From Lutraria lutraria (Eukaryota > Mollusca > Bivalvia > Venerida > Mactridae): a stretch of 64,000 bases of DNA. The position numbers were made by a program, and so were the translations under genes. The notes below the pieces were generated by a model. It did not search any database and was not told the origin of the DNA. It worked only from the letters and a program-made list of their open reading frames with translations. The DNA is taken from the NCBI GenBank assembly GCA_964023205.1, contig OZ026833.1, forward strand, positions 37,426,366 to 37,490,365, in the 5' to 3' direction. Each line of letters starts with the position of its first letter. Position 1 is the first letter of the stretch. Shown one piece after another: positions 51,037-62,991 of the stretch.

Positions 51037-51067
51037 ATTTTCTAGGAGAGTCCGAAGACAGCGTCAT
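51037..51067 (-). CDS. Candidate first coding exon, 31 bp
   Basis: On the minus strand ATG has a good context (ACAAAATGA, A at -3) and is followed by MTLSSDSPRK, then AAAT|GTGAGT. It ends in phase 1, the phase needed by the array exons and by the 36304-36430 candidate. The surrounding 51040-51140 is the most GC-rich stretch for kilobases, which would suit a promoter-proximal exon. This is inference from a very short frame. Confidence 0.2.
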
Positions 51068-51140
51068 TTTGTTCTGGCTCGCTCTGCACGCTTTCTGATC
51101 TATTGCAGTTTTGATTGACGTGAAGGTTGAAGCTAAAGAC

Positions 51141-52320
51141 TATAGTTGCACGGTCCCACTCTTCGTCACATTTCTACGAAGAAAAAAAGGAAAAGGGTCA
51201 CATTCATAACAATAATATTTTTGCAATGTCGAATTAATTTAATATTGTCCATCAATTATATTGTTCAATACAATAATCATAATGATTATTATTCCTGAAC
51301 ATTGACAACAAAGTTAGGCATACCTTAACTGGCGGGAAAAAAGAATGCTCAGTAGAACATGTATATGATATATCTATCATTTATACAAACTTCAATGCCA
51401 AATTTTAAGATATTCATGTATGTGTTTATAAGATGCCAAGTAATAAAATCCAGCTATTTCACAATCAAAATGAATATTGCAGTGACCGAAAACAAATTCG
51501 CAATATAAAGTTATAAATTAAATCTAAAAATATAAGATATACTAAAATCAAAGATATATTACACACATAATATGCTCCACGTTTGCCAGTTTAATCAAGG
51601 TTTAATGCATAAAAAATGAAATTCCACATAATAATAATAATAAAATTCTACAATAAAAAATCATGTTTACCTGAATATGTGTACCTGCGAAAATTATATC
51701 ATGAAATCACGCCCCTAAGGCCCTAACATATCTAATACAATATTGTACAAACGACTGGCCAATCAAATGTTTGTTAATCCCTTGAACATGTGTGTATGGA
51801 AAGCACGTGATTAAATTGATAACACAGCCTAGGGCGTATTCTGTAGTCACAACGTACTATAAATGTACACATCGATCTACCCGTGTAAAAATAATAAACA
51901 TAAGTATTTAAGTAACATATCTATACTCAAATTTTCTAAAATTATTACTTTAATCTAGCAAATTCATTTTTAGATTTCTTAAAATGCTTTGTACCGGTTT
52001 GAAAGTTTTTTTTAAATAAATGTATAAGCCAATTAAAACATGTCCCAGCACTGCACACACAACCCTCATTTTTAGTTACAAGTCTTTACACAATCTTCCC
52101 ATATTTTGTATTCTGCTAATTTCGCCTTCCTTCTTTCATTTTAAGATGCTGGACAATATAATTTCATCATTCAGTCTGTCACGAGTGAATAAAATGTCAA
52201 GGGGCATTTCAATGTCGAAAATGCTGGAGAAATATTCTAGTTTATATATCAGTGACATCATTGAAAATAGATAAAAAATGCTCCCGTGTGTCTTCTTAGT
52301 ATGAGCTCATTTATCAGCCA
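51141..52320. other. No gene seen
   Basis: AT-rich with homopolymer and ATA-rich runs ('aataataataataaa' near 51630); nothing supportable. Confidence 0.3.
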
Positions 52321-52339
52321 ACTGCCTATTTTCTCACAT

Positions 52340-52440
52340 AAAGAGTCATGGTTGGTAGCGGGCCTCGAACCCACGAACCTCTATCTGTAAGAGGTTACAG
52401 AATACAACTCCCTAGCATGAAGAAGAATATCAACGGACCA
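52340..52440 (-). mobile_element. tRNA-derived SINE fragment
   Basis: On the minus strand GTGGGTTCGAGGCCCGCTACC matches a B box followed by a tRNA-like 3' arm, preceded by GTAACCTCTTACAGATAGAGG, which recurs (GTAACCTCTCACTGATAGAGG) in the element at 53.3 kb. The A box is poor, so this is a degraded copy. Confidence 0.55.
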
Positions 52441-53164
52441 GTTCAATGAAAATAACTACATAAAATACTGAATTATTTTCAACATATACGTATAGTACAA
52501 AGTGGAGAGACAGAAAACTAAATTAGCTATCAAGCCCATGTTATTTTACAAAGGTCCATTATTTTGGATGAGTTTTACAACATCCCGTCGCCATTTTACC
52601 GTCACGGATATTAATGACACAACCTAATATCGATTTTGTCTAATGTATGGTCTGATTATGTAAATAAAATACAGTTTAGATTAAGCAATTAATGATACAA
52701 CTGAACATTTTTAAAAAAAAACCGCACATGTCTTGAATTATTGTAGCCGTCAGTTTTAGAATACAAATGTATTACTGGTTTTCTGGTCTAGAGGCAACAA
52801 CCTTCTTTCTCAGTAATATATTGACAGAAAAATATCACATTGTAATGTTAAATTACACGTTAAAATAAATTCAGAAGACATATTTATAAGTGTATAATTA
52901 AAATCGACTTTATCTTATCATTATCAACTTATATACATTAAACAGTTAAAGACAGACAATGAGATTTCAGCTTGGAGACCGATTTCGAACTTATTAACCT
53001 CAGACCCAGCACACAATGATTCCATCCATATTATTATAATTATAAGCTTCTTGAAAATTAAAAAAAGAATCCTCCGTACCCTTTGAAAGACCGGGAACTG
53101 TACTGATATAGGCTGTTTGTTTATATCAAGTTGTAAGCCCTTTTTAACAGTCATACTTATAGCA

Positions 53165-53345
53165 GTTCACCTAAGCATATCGTCCCTGGTAAGAACCAGT
53201 ACTAGACTCCCATCCTCCGTAAGCAGCTGCCTAATGCCTAAGACACATAGTCGATAGCGGGATTGGTACCCGGCACCACCCTCTATCAGTGAGAGGTTAC
53301 ATGTATGCTGTGATCCTAAACCACTCGACCACGGGAACGGGTCTA
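53165..53345 (-). mobile_element. tRNA-derived SINE, Leu/Ser-like head
   Basis: The minus strand begins with GTGGTCGAGTGGTTTAGGAT, an A box of the type II tRNA (Leu/Ser) kind, then a variable region, then GGTACCAATCCCGC, a B-box-like arm. It shares the middle block with 52340-52440, so both belong to one SINE family. Confidence 0.6.
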
Positions 53346-53413
53346 TTTCAGGACTATTTGCACGCATTTTTTTTCAAAAGCACGAGATTTTCGAGTTCCT
53401 ATACAAGAATGTT

Positions 53414-53600
53414 CCAGTGGCGTAGCCAAATATTGCTCTGCAAATTTTAGCCAAGACAACTGCCTCTATGTGCCTCAGCGTGTCTACGATGTCCTGAAGT
53501 TGACAAATGAACAACACCAGGGACACTTTTATGTACATAATTATGCTAACTAAGAAGGGAATAAACCTAACTTCAATTGTCGACAAGGCTAGCAGGTGTT
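53414..53600. mobile_element. Probable hAT element end (CAGTGGCGTAGCC)
   Basis: CAGTGGCGTAGCCA at 53415 is a terminus seen widely in animal hAT elements. The opposite end was not located, so the right boundary is arbitrary. The long minus-strand frame overlapping here is not considered a gene. Confidence 0.35.
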
Positions 53601-53852
53601 CATTGCCAGACTTGAATTCAACCAAATGAATTTTTATAGCACAGCAAAGTCGATCTATATCAGTCCTCCCAGTGTTTTGATTATGGTTCATCAGGTAGTT
53701 GTATTAACTAAATACAACTACCTGGGTTCATGTAAAAACAAAAATGCAAATCATGTTTCTCTGGATAAACAATTAGTACAGGGGGTTTCATAATATATGA
53801 TACAATACATGTACACGCAAAGAGTTGCGCAATAAAATCACATCGGATATAA

Positions 53853-54002
53853 TGTAAGACAATTTCGTCAGCATGATTCATCCACTACTAGAACTTATTC
53901 ATACAAATAGTGGAATGAATTTATATTGTAAGACAATTTCGTCAGCATGATTCATCCACGACTAGAACTTATTCATACAAATAGTGGAATGAATTTATAT
54001 TG
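53853..54002. repeat. 75-bp tandem duplication
   Basis: Two copies, 53853-53927 and 53928-54002, differing at one visible base ('ccactactag' against 'ccacgactag'). Confidence 0.9.
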
Positions 54003-54102
54003 TGCTTTAGCTCTACTTGTTTATCTACAATTAAGGTGCAGTATCACTTTACGTCGCTAAGTTGTACAACAACATCATTCACGGAACACGTCCAGATAGC
54101 AA

Positions 54103-54400
54103 GCCCATATGGGTACCATATGGGCTGTATCGGGGCAAGCCCATATGGGCTAGTAGATGTTGGTCCCATATGGGTCCCATTTGTGACTATTTGCCCACAT
54201 CGGCCCCATATGTGGCCCATATGTATATATTATGTATATAAAGTGGAATTTTAAGCTACAACTGTAAATGTATATTGTTACACATATAAGCACTGCTAAG
54301 TTTGTCTTTTTTATCATTTTTGAGAACGTATGAAGTTAAAAGAGGAAGTTGCTACTACCCACATGGGACCCAGATGGGTCCCATATTTGTGATATTTATG
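54103..54400. repeat. CCCATATGGG palindrome cluster
   Basis: CCCATATGGG and close variants occur at least five times within 140 bp, with further 'cacatgggacccagatggg' at about 54360. The words are self-complementary, so the region can fold extensively. Such CATATG-rich sequences occur as dispersed repeats in marine invertebrates; family not identified. Confidence 0.6.
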
Positions 54401-54779
54401 GCAGGTCGTTTAACCTGCCGTTATGAATTTGTTTTTTATTTTTTTCCCATTTTCATCGATCTGCTTTGAAAAATATTGACAAGCTGAAAACTTACAGTGT
54501 TCGTCTTTTAATTTGTTCATAATAAACTCGATAACAGAATTGCTACTGCCAAATCTCGCGTGAGGTTGCGATACACGCGCCATTTAGTTGAAGCTAGGAT
54601 TGGCAAGTTGAAAAAAATTGCCACATAGATTCTTTTCTGTTCTTGAAGTTGGTTATTTGAAGGTAAGTACACTCAAATGAATTATTTTAAATACTGTATC
54701 TGCATTCTCCTCTACAATACTTGTCAGGATCGTTATTTCGTATTTTAATACGTTTGTCCTTTCTCTGTCATATGTATGT

Positions 54780-54902
54780 ATATAAGTCCTTGAAATGGCT
54801 ATTTCGTGAGGACATAAATTCGTGGAATTTGATTTTTGAAAAATGCACGACCCACGAAATGCACGAAATCAATCCCCAACGAAAATTATTGATTCCACAG
54901 TA
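54780..54902. mobile_element. MITE-like end ('acgaaatcaatccc')
   Basis: Contains repeated 'cacgaaat' and ends 'ccaacgaaaattattgattc' then 'cacagta', similar in style to ends of the TTCGCG MITE ('cgcgaaat...ctacagta'). Left end not resolved. Confidence 0.3.
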
Positions 54903-55198
54903 GGCCTAAAGTTGTGAAAATTAATTCATTTCTCTTGCAATAGATTGACCAGCAAATCTGACCGAAGTCTCAGTGTTTATCTGTAAATCAAAACATGCTT
55001 CCATAAAATTCTTAAGCAATTTTCCAATCAAATAAATTACAAAAAGTCGTGAAACCTTATCATGCAACAAAGACTGTTTCACTCGGACCCTTAATGATAA
55101 AGGAGAAATATTTTTATGGATTGAGTCATAGAAGGATGCCAATATAATCATGACCATATATGCCTAGTAGCAGTCAAAGGTTGGCAAGAATGCATGCA

Positions 55199-55373
55199 CA
55201 GTCAAGCCTGTGAACAAAGGCCTCCTTGGGAAAGACAATGTGGTCTTTTTTGACAGGTGACCTTTATTTTGATGTAAATTTGTTTTGAATAATCACAGAT
55301 AGTTTGTAAAAGAATGGCCTTTCACAGGATGACCTTTATTTGCAGGTGGTCACTAACACATGTTTGACTATAG
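55199..55373. mobile_element. Short MITE, ~175 bp
   Basis: Inverted ends ACAGTCAAGCCTGTG and ATAGTCAAACATGTG, with 'aaaggcc' and 'aggtgacctttattt' repeated inside in both orientations. TA at the right boundary suggests a Tc1/mariner-type target. Confidence 0.45.
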
Positions 55374-56009
55374 TTGGATGAAGATGTCTATAAATCCAGT
55401 GTTGATGCACTACTCTTTGTGGTCTAAACTGGTATCTTTTGTCAGTGGCTTTTGGACTCCCAGCAGATTATATCTAAACTAAATCAAATTACAATAATCA
55501 AATAAAACAAACTGTTTAGTAGGGTGCCAACAAATAATTTATGTAATGGCCCTTTACTGGGAAATAAGCAAGTTGTTAACATAAAATTACCTATGAACTA
55601 TGTATTAGCAGGTTGAGAACAACAACTCTTGCATAACTACAACATCAGAAGTTATGACAACATATTATGTCCCATAGTACAATTGATTGATATCTGTCAT
55701 AATTGATATATTACATATAGCATCCCTGATAGGGTGTACAAAATTGTTTGTTTTTGGCTAGATTTTCATTAGTAATATAGACAAGATGGGAAATTTTTGT
55801 TAAGGATTTTGTTCGTATTCTTGAGAGCATGTAGGAACATACAAAATGGAGCTTCATGGAAAATGTTCAGGTACAGTAGTTTGTCCTACCTGAAATTACT
55901 TTTTTTTACTCCTTGATAAACATTATGTCTCGCCTGGTAAAATTTCAAAGCACATTTTGTACTTTATTATTTTAAGTTAAAGAAGTTCAGTGTTATTATT
56001 TCAGGTTGA

Positions 56010-56330
56010 GCTTGAAGCAAACCCCGATGTCCTGTGCTGCAGCACTTGATGATAAACATTCTGTGAAATTTTGGTGAATATTGCATGGGAAATGTAGGAG
56101 TATACATATAGTTGTGTACAGAAGCACTGAAATGTAAGATTCAACAAAGGGCAATAACTCCCTAAAAAATAATTCAATCACAAAACCCTGACGATATGCG
56201 CTGCAGCACTTGATGATAAACATTCTGTGAAAGTTTGGTGAAAATTGCATGGGAAATGTAGAGTTATGCACAGACAAAAGTGTGACAGACCCACGGAAGT
56301 GAGGATGCACGGACGGCTACCATTTTAATA
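56010..56330. repeat. Duplicated bivalve-type dispersed repeat
   Basis: Two copies about 180 bp apart share 'gctgcagcacttgatgataa' and 'acattctgtgaaa', with 'agggcaataactccc' between them and an 'acggacggctacca' tail. This phrase is a recurring component of bivalve intergenic repeats. Confidence 0.65.
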
Positions 56331-56938
56331 TCCGGGAGGGGGGTGGGGGTAATTAAAGATGAGGCCTAATTATAGAAGTATAAATACAATGCATTAAATT
56401 CATCTATGTCCAACATGAAATGAGTTGACATAGATGACTATATCTAGTTTTGAAACTTAGGACTGAACAGAGAAAAACAACAACATAAATTAATGTGAAC
56501 TTTTATTACATCTACTTTTACATGAGTAGCTAATTATGTAACACCCTGATATATCTTAAATACAATACCAAGTGTGAGTTTTATACACATATCTATAAAA
56601 TTCTGAGTAAGGCCTTAAGTAATTTGTTAACTTAAGTTATATTTTTCCTTAAATTTGACTTTTCCTTACTCTTTTGTACTAATATAAAGGAGAAAATCAC
56701 AATAGTATTATTTAATCTTTGTTCTACAGATGCCAATAATGAAAATGATAATTCATTTTCACACTTTTGATGACTGGTTTACAACATTTTACCATGAACA
56801 AAATTTACACTTAAGTAAAAATTTCAACTTAAGTTAAAGAAGATCTTAAGATGCTTCGTGAATACGGACCCAGAATATATTTACTTTTTGTTTCTTGAAC
56901 ATGTTCCAGAAATACATAAAAAATAAATACCTGGTAAG

Positions 56939-57416
56939 TAGGGCTGAGTATCGATAAGAATTACCATTACGATATTTGTATCGATACAGAATGATCGATA
57001 TCCGATATATCATTTGATATTCTATTCATATGAAAAAATAACAGAAATGGTGAGAAACTTGGAATATATCGACACAGGTACTTGACACAAAATCAAATAT
57101 TGCCTGCATAGGATACGTATATACCTAATAATAATGGAAGGAACCTAATGTTCATTCAGTAGGCATGCCAAACACTCATTCTGAACTGCAAAAAAACTAT
57201 TTTCTTCTTGCGGATGACTACAGAGAGGTTTTATATGTGTCACAACTTTTTATTTGACGAAAATTCACAAAACCCATACAACATGGTCCAAAACATGTTT
57301 CAAAATTTTTTCATTTTGATCAATAATTGTTCGATACTTCAACGTTCGACACGATATATCAACTGAACCCTATGTACCGGTATTCGATACAATATGTGAA
57401 ATGGTACTCAGCCCTA
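56939..57416. mobile_element. hAT MITE with perfect 8-bp duplication, 478 bp
   Basis: Inverted termini TAGGGCTGAGTA on both sides; CTGGTAAG duplicated perfectly (56931-56938, 57417-57424). Interior has repeated ATCGATA/TATCGATA words. No coding frame. Confidence 0.9.
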
Positions 57417-57424
57417 CTGGTAAG

Positions 57425-58770
57425 CAAAAATGAAAAACAAAGCAATTTTTTAAACTTAGATAATAACTATACATAGATTCACATGAACTTGTATGACACA
57501 TCTATGGAACAATACAATGATTGTTACTGCAAATCTACTAAAAATAAAATATGAAACAAAAAGTTAAAAAAGTCAGGCCATGAGGTCGTACAACTTGAGA
57601 TCAGTCTCAGAGATCAAATCCTAATTCCGTTCTCAGAGTTTACGGTTGAAAAGGTAGAGCTGATTAATGTTTAAATACATGTTAAGATAAATTATGCTGT
57701 CAGATTTATGTAACAATCATATGATATAAATTAGCTTGGGGACCGATCTCAATTTTTTATTACCACAGGGCCAGATCTTAGTAACTTTAAATGACATAAA
57801 AAAACATAAACAATATGGCCCTATATCGCTCACATGAGTATCATTGTTTACTTATTAAAACATTGCTTTGAACCAGTATCATGAGGACTGCTGATATCAA
57901 CATGTTCCTATGATTTGACCTGGTGACCTAGAATCTGACCACAGATGACCAATGTTCGAACTTGTCCTACACTTAGATAAAACTAACATTCTGACAAGCT
58001 TTGGTGAAGATCCAATCAAAACGGTGACATAGAAAAATGTGGTCCCAAGTGTGTTCACAAGGTAAAGTTTGATGGTGCATGATGCCGGACGCTAGATGCC
58101 ATGTGAGCTAAAAATGGATGTAAATCACTAATTAACAAAATATTAAACTAAAAAAAACCACATCAAAACCATAGCAACACCCAATGATACAAATTTTACA
58201 AGAAATTGGGTCAATTGTGAGAAAATTCCATAGAGTACTATCCTGTCTGGTTTAAATTTCTTAGTACATGTAAATAATAAGTCCTATTTATATCTAGAAT
58301 TAAATTGAACTAAAACGTTTTAGAAAATTATGATTAGAGGTTAGCGAATACAATTTTGAGAACAATACTGTAATTCGTTTATTTAGGAATATCATATGTA
58401 ATAACTGTCATAAAGAACCATTTTTTAAATCAATAAATTGTTCTTGTCAAGAAAAACAACAACATTTTAGTTTGTTTACAACACTTATAAAACTTATGCA
58501 TCAATTCATGTGCGTGTCCATCTTGCCCAGTCAAGTTATTTATCAAAATTGTATTAGACATAAACACTGCATTACAATATTGCAGATTTACAAAATGCCA
58601 AGAGCTGTAGTTCTTTAGGCAACTAATATATTTTTTAATATAAACATTCCCTTAAAATAAAATTATCTACCTGAAATTCAAAACCATTTTGTGAATACAG
58701 ACATTAACAACATGATGGTTGTCAATTTATGACAATAATAAAATGGTGAACTAAAAGATGATGCTACACT
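57425..58770. other. No gene seen
   Basis: AT-rich; no supported exon. 'cctggtgacctagaatctgacc' and 'ggtcccaagtgtgttcacaag' near 57920-58060 look like a dispersed bivalve repeat, without clear ends. Confidence 0.3.
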
Positions 58771-58774
58771 ATAC

Positions 58775-58828
58775 AGTAAAACCTCTAACAGTGAAATGTT
58801 GACCTAGCAAAATTAAAGCATTCTACAC
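58775..58828. mobile_element. Remnant of TTCGCG-type MITE end
   Basis: 'aaaattaaagcattctacac' here matches the right end of the array MITE ('gaaattaaagcattctacag'), preceded by 'tgttgacctagc' against 'ttttgacctcgc'. A solitary diverged end, directly next to the minisatellite. Confidence 0.55.
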
Positions 58829-59028
58829 TATGAGGTTTAGGACAAATGACCCTAAATATGAGAATTAGGGCAAATGACCCTAAATATAAGAATTAGGACA
58901 AATGACCCTAAATATAAGGTTTAGGACAAATGACCCTAAATATGAGGTTTAGCTAGGACAAATGACCCTAAATATGAGGTTTAGGACAAATGACCCTAAA
59001 TATGAGGTTTAGGACAAATGACCCTAAA
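58829..59028. repeat. 28-bp minisatellite, 7 units
   Basis: Unit 'tatgaggtttaggacaaatg' plus 'accctaaa', seven copies; one is 32 bp because of an inserted 'ctag'. Each unit contains CCCTAAA, a telomere-like heptamer, but the array is not telomeric. Confidence 0.9.
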
Positions 59029-60953
59029 TGTAATTGAATTATAAGCTTATATCTACATCAACAAACCAAAGAATTAGGAGTATGTGTGAAATGGCAAAAC
59101 AAAACTATTTTTCAATTGGTGCAAGTTACAATAATTTATTGCACTTAATTATATGAAGTATTACAAAAAGAAACACCTTAACTATTATTATGCAAAATTT
59201 TCAACAAAAAATAAATATTGTAAACATCATAAAAATAACAATGGGTTGACAATGAGTATAATAATCATGGTTAATTCTATGTTAATTAGCAAATTTACAT
59301 TATATCAACTGTCCCGAGCAAATATTACAAAAGAAAACGTATGGAGAGTTATTATCCATCTCTAATGACCAACATTCATGAAATAACACTTGGAAAATGT
59401 TTTTGAAGCAATATGATAACTTAATTATCAAATGTGGTGCATTTTAGACCATTTTGGTATGTCCCTGGCATTGGTGTCAATTTTGCAGGCTACATAACAT
59501 AGTAAGTGTTCATTCTATCATATATAACAAGACATAAATATAATAACCTAAAGCCTGTGTTACTTTTTGATGATAAAGATTGATCTTTTAGAATATATTT
59601 TTTCATCATTGACCAAATATTCTTTGTCCCTATTTTGAAATAAGATACATTATGTAAATTTGTCACTGATTATAATGATCATTATAAGGTATGGGTACAT
59701 TTAAATAGTCTCAAATAATACAATCTTCCTTGCTACGAATAAGAAAAAATCAGTTTCTATGTAACATTAATACATTTAAGTCCAAAGTTGGAATTTCAAT
59801 AAAAAACGTAAGATACGTTATACAGATTTTTCAACACAGCTGTATTAAAATTGATTTTGACCTACATTTGAACCAGGGATGCTATATTATAGGGATGCTA
59901 TATTACAATTTGAACTAATGAAATTGTTAGATACAAGATACATGAGCATTTTTTACAGTAATTTTCACAAGTTTACGATTTCCTGACATAGCTGGTGAGA
60001 AAAAGAAGAAAATATAACTGAGTACATTTACCAAAAAATTAATACAATTAGTTATTTCCAGTAACAAAATGTCGTCATGCTTGACTTTGCCAATGTCCGG
60101 AAACTGTACATCTATGAGGCATTAAGTTTGTACTGTATCTGCGCCGATTATCTTTTTTTAAAGATATTTCTTGTTTATACTAACATCAACATATTGTCAA
60201 TTATATGAATACTGGTATAAACAGCAGTGATAGAAAGTCAAACATCCTTCCATTTTAATCAGTGACAAACATGTCCTTAAAACTACAATAAGATATGTTA
60301 TGTCAAAACATTAAGCGATTACAGTACATGAATGAACCAAGTAATTGAACATATGCACACCGGATACAAAAGTATTATCCACGGAAGCACAAGGAGCCTT
60401 GTGTCGACTTGTTTATCATTAGGTTCACGCAGCGGGAACGTTTTAACGACAAATATAAGTGAGGAAAAGTAGGTATATATCGTATTTTCATTACATGTAG
60501 TGTAGTATTTGAAATGTGTATTATTAATTCAAAGTTCTAGCTCTATTTGGAAAATATATTAATTGCTTATTTGCGCAGAATTTTCTGAAATAACAGGTGA
60601 AAATGTTTATGAAATATCTAATGTATCTTATGCAATATAAAGTATGTTACAGTCAAATAACACTTCAATAAACCATAATTTATTAGTTTACACATAAAGT
60701 AATTGCTTCTACATACTATTCAAAGTTATTACAAACTACGATGTTAGCAAATTAAACAATTTGTTTAATGCGTGCAATATAAGAGATTAGCTATATAATA
60801 TATCTTATGAAATACGTAACGTATCTTACAAAATTTTAATATTTTATCATAATTTTTTATCATGTAAAAAAATCATGAAATATATAAATAATCAAAATAA
60901 ATTTGAAACAGATTTGCATTCTTCCTTTTAGATTCGTTAACTTTTCATTAAAT
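59029..60953. other. No gene; recurrent ATAACGTATCTTACG words
   Basis: AT-rich. The word AACGTAAGATACGTTA (59805) and relatives at 60287, 60619 and 60799-60830 recur on both strands; see also 61567 and 61936. No exon supported. Confidence 0.4.
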
Positions 60954-61130
60954 ATGACAAAAACACAAAGGGAAAGGCAGAAAAAATACCAAGAGAGGCG
61001 AAAGCTATCTGATCCTAATTATCTAAGAAGAGCAAAACAAATACCGAAAAGTCATAGAAACTTTGTCTCGAAAACAAAACATAAATACATGATCATGAGA
61101 AAAATAAGATATACACACAGAGGTTCATAA
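60954..61130 (+). CDS. Small basic ORF, possible N-terminal exon
   Basis: 58 codons from ATG to TAA, reading MTKTQRERQKKYQERRKL, then SDPNYLRRAKQ, then a Lys/Arg-rich tail. A splice acceptor (CTTCCTTTTAG) lies 23 bp upstream of the ATG, so it could be a second exon with its own start. The (R)ERQ(K/R)YRERR pattern followed by DPxYL is common at the N-terminus of uncharacterised, transposon-related animal proteins. It runs on the opposite strand to the C-terminal exons at 62992-64000, so the two are not one simple gene; the fragment may be a decayed separate copy. No RNA evidence. Confidence 0.3.
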   Translation: MTKTQRERQKKYQERRKLSDPNYLRRAKQIPKSHRNFVSKTKHKYMIMRKIRYTHRGS

Positions 61131-62991
61131 CACTTGTTTATATGCAGAAAACAACACTGTATGTGATTCACGAACATTACAGAAACGTATTTGTTATTAT
61201 CTACCATTATAGGCACAATAATTCAAAACAAGACAAATTGTACAGAAACAGACAGACAGATGGAATTCCAGTCATTTAAATAATATTTTCATGTTTCTTC
61301 CGTAGTTTTGGAAGTAAAAATTAGTTTCAATTGATGTCACGCAAATACTATTATGAATCTGCATACTTCATTATTTGCATTTCTTTTTTTAAATGAAGTA
61401 TAATATTACATATGTTTTGATAAAAATAACATGTAACCTAAGTTATAGATGAAAGTATCATTTAGTGAAGATAAACTGTATTGTTACACTAATATATACA
61501 AATTTGCATGTGTGATGTATCGATCTATAAGAAAACAAATCAATTTGATGTTTTCATATATTGTTAATAACGTAAGATACGTTATGTATTAAGGAGACCA
61601 ATTTAAACATATTTCTTATGGCAAAATCGTAATTTACTTACAACAAAATGCATTGTCATTGATATATAAAGGTTGCGTATTGGTTTACATGCACACTCAT
61701 GAAATAACAGCACTTATTTCTGTTACTGTGAAAGAAACGCTTCAGGAATAAAAAATAACAATCATAGAAATAGCAACTAGAGTAACAAGACACACAATTT
61801 ATACCTTTTAAGTTGGAATAATTCCTTACATTGTCGATAAATACAACATATACCGGTATACATAGTTCTATAAATACAAGTTGATAACATATCTTTTTCA
61901 GCATATTTTGTCATGTAAATATACTTTGTTAACAACATAACGTATCTTATGCTTCATGTTTAGTATGTTCTTTTGCAGTGTTGTAAAATATAAGACTTGT
62001 TTGGGTCCACCAAGTTCAGTTTTATACTGTTAATACATTGATCGTCCAAATATAAAGAATAATATCTTATTTCAAGATACTTTATTTTCCACTTTTACTT
62101 TTTCTGACTCTATTGAGTTAACGTAGAATCAATGTAATAACTTAAGAATCTACATAAAACTGATAAATACATACACATTGGTTGCCTAATATTAATGCTT
62201 TATACAATAGTCAGTTACTAAGTAACCTATCCATATAAAATTGTTGCTTAGTGACAAGTATTAAGCAATTCACCAAAAATATACAATAAAAATTTGTGAT
62301 AAAATTGCATAAAATCCTATGATAAAATAATGATACAGTTCAATATTTTCAGATCCCCAGCCAATGGAATCAGGAGTAGCCAATCACATGGCATCTAGCT
62401 CTTTCATTCAGCCAATCAGATACTAAATCAAACGTCTCTTGTTTTGCTGGTTCCAATTCCTTGTGCTATTAATAAAATGTTTCCTCAAATATCTGAAATA
62501 AATATGAGCCGTTGTGCAGGAAAACCTGCCTATATGACAAAATTTTCGATTTTGGGATTTTTTTATTTTTTTAAATTACAATCTTTCTGATATACAAAAT
62601 CGAAAAAAAAAAAATTTTATCTTAAAAATTAAAAAAAATACAGCTGTTTTTGTACTGTGGGTGACAGCGTTTACTAATCAAAATTGGATGCGTCATCAAT
62701 ACATTTTAAGTGAATTATATGTTTCACTACTGCAAACAAATTAGATATTTTCAACATGATTGACTTTGAAATAACAAACTACAGTGACTGAATAATATTT
62801 TGATAGAATTATATAATTATTATTTGGTAAAAATTGAACAAAAAATGGTTGCCATAGTAGCCAAGCACAAAACTTCAAAATCATCACGGATTTTCCAGTC
62901 TATAAGATGGGCAGGTGATATCCTGGTATGCTGGGCGCACAAATGGTCTTACGGATGTATACAGATATTTCCTACGTGCTGAAGTAAGCCC
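61131..62991. other. No coding; possible 3' region of the minus-strand gene
   Basis: AT-rich, with two more ATAACGTATCTTACG words (61567, 61936). Three AGCCAAT boxes lie in 60 bp at 62360-62416. A minus-strand AATAAA (complement of 'tttatt') at about 62562 is a possible poly(A) signal for the gene whose stop is at 62992. Confidence 0.35.

Noticed and set aside
53255..53345. Functional Leu/Ser tRNA gene on the minus strand
   Set aside because: The variable region is wrong and the acceptor stem does not pair; shared sequence with 52340-52440 shows a SINE family.
53374..53691. 105-codon minus-strand frame
   Set aside because: Overlaps a hAT-type terminus (CAGTGGCGTAGCC), shows no domain or splice support, and is within chance length.
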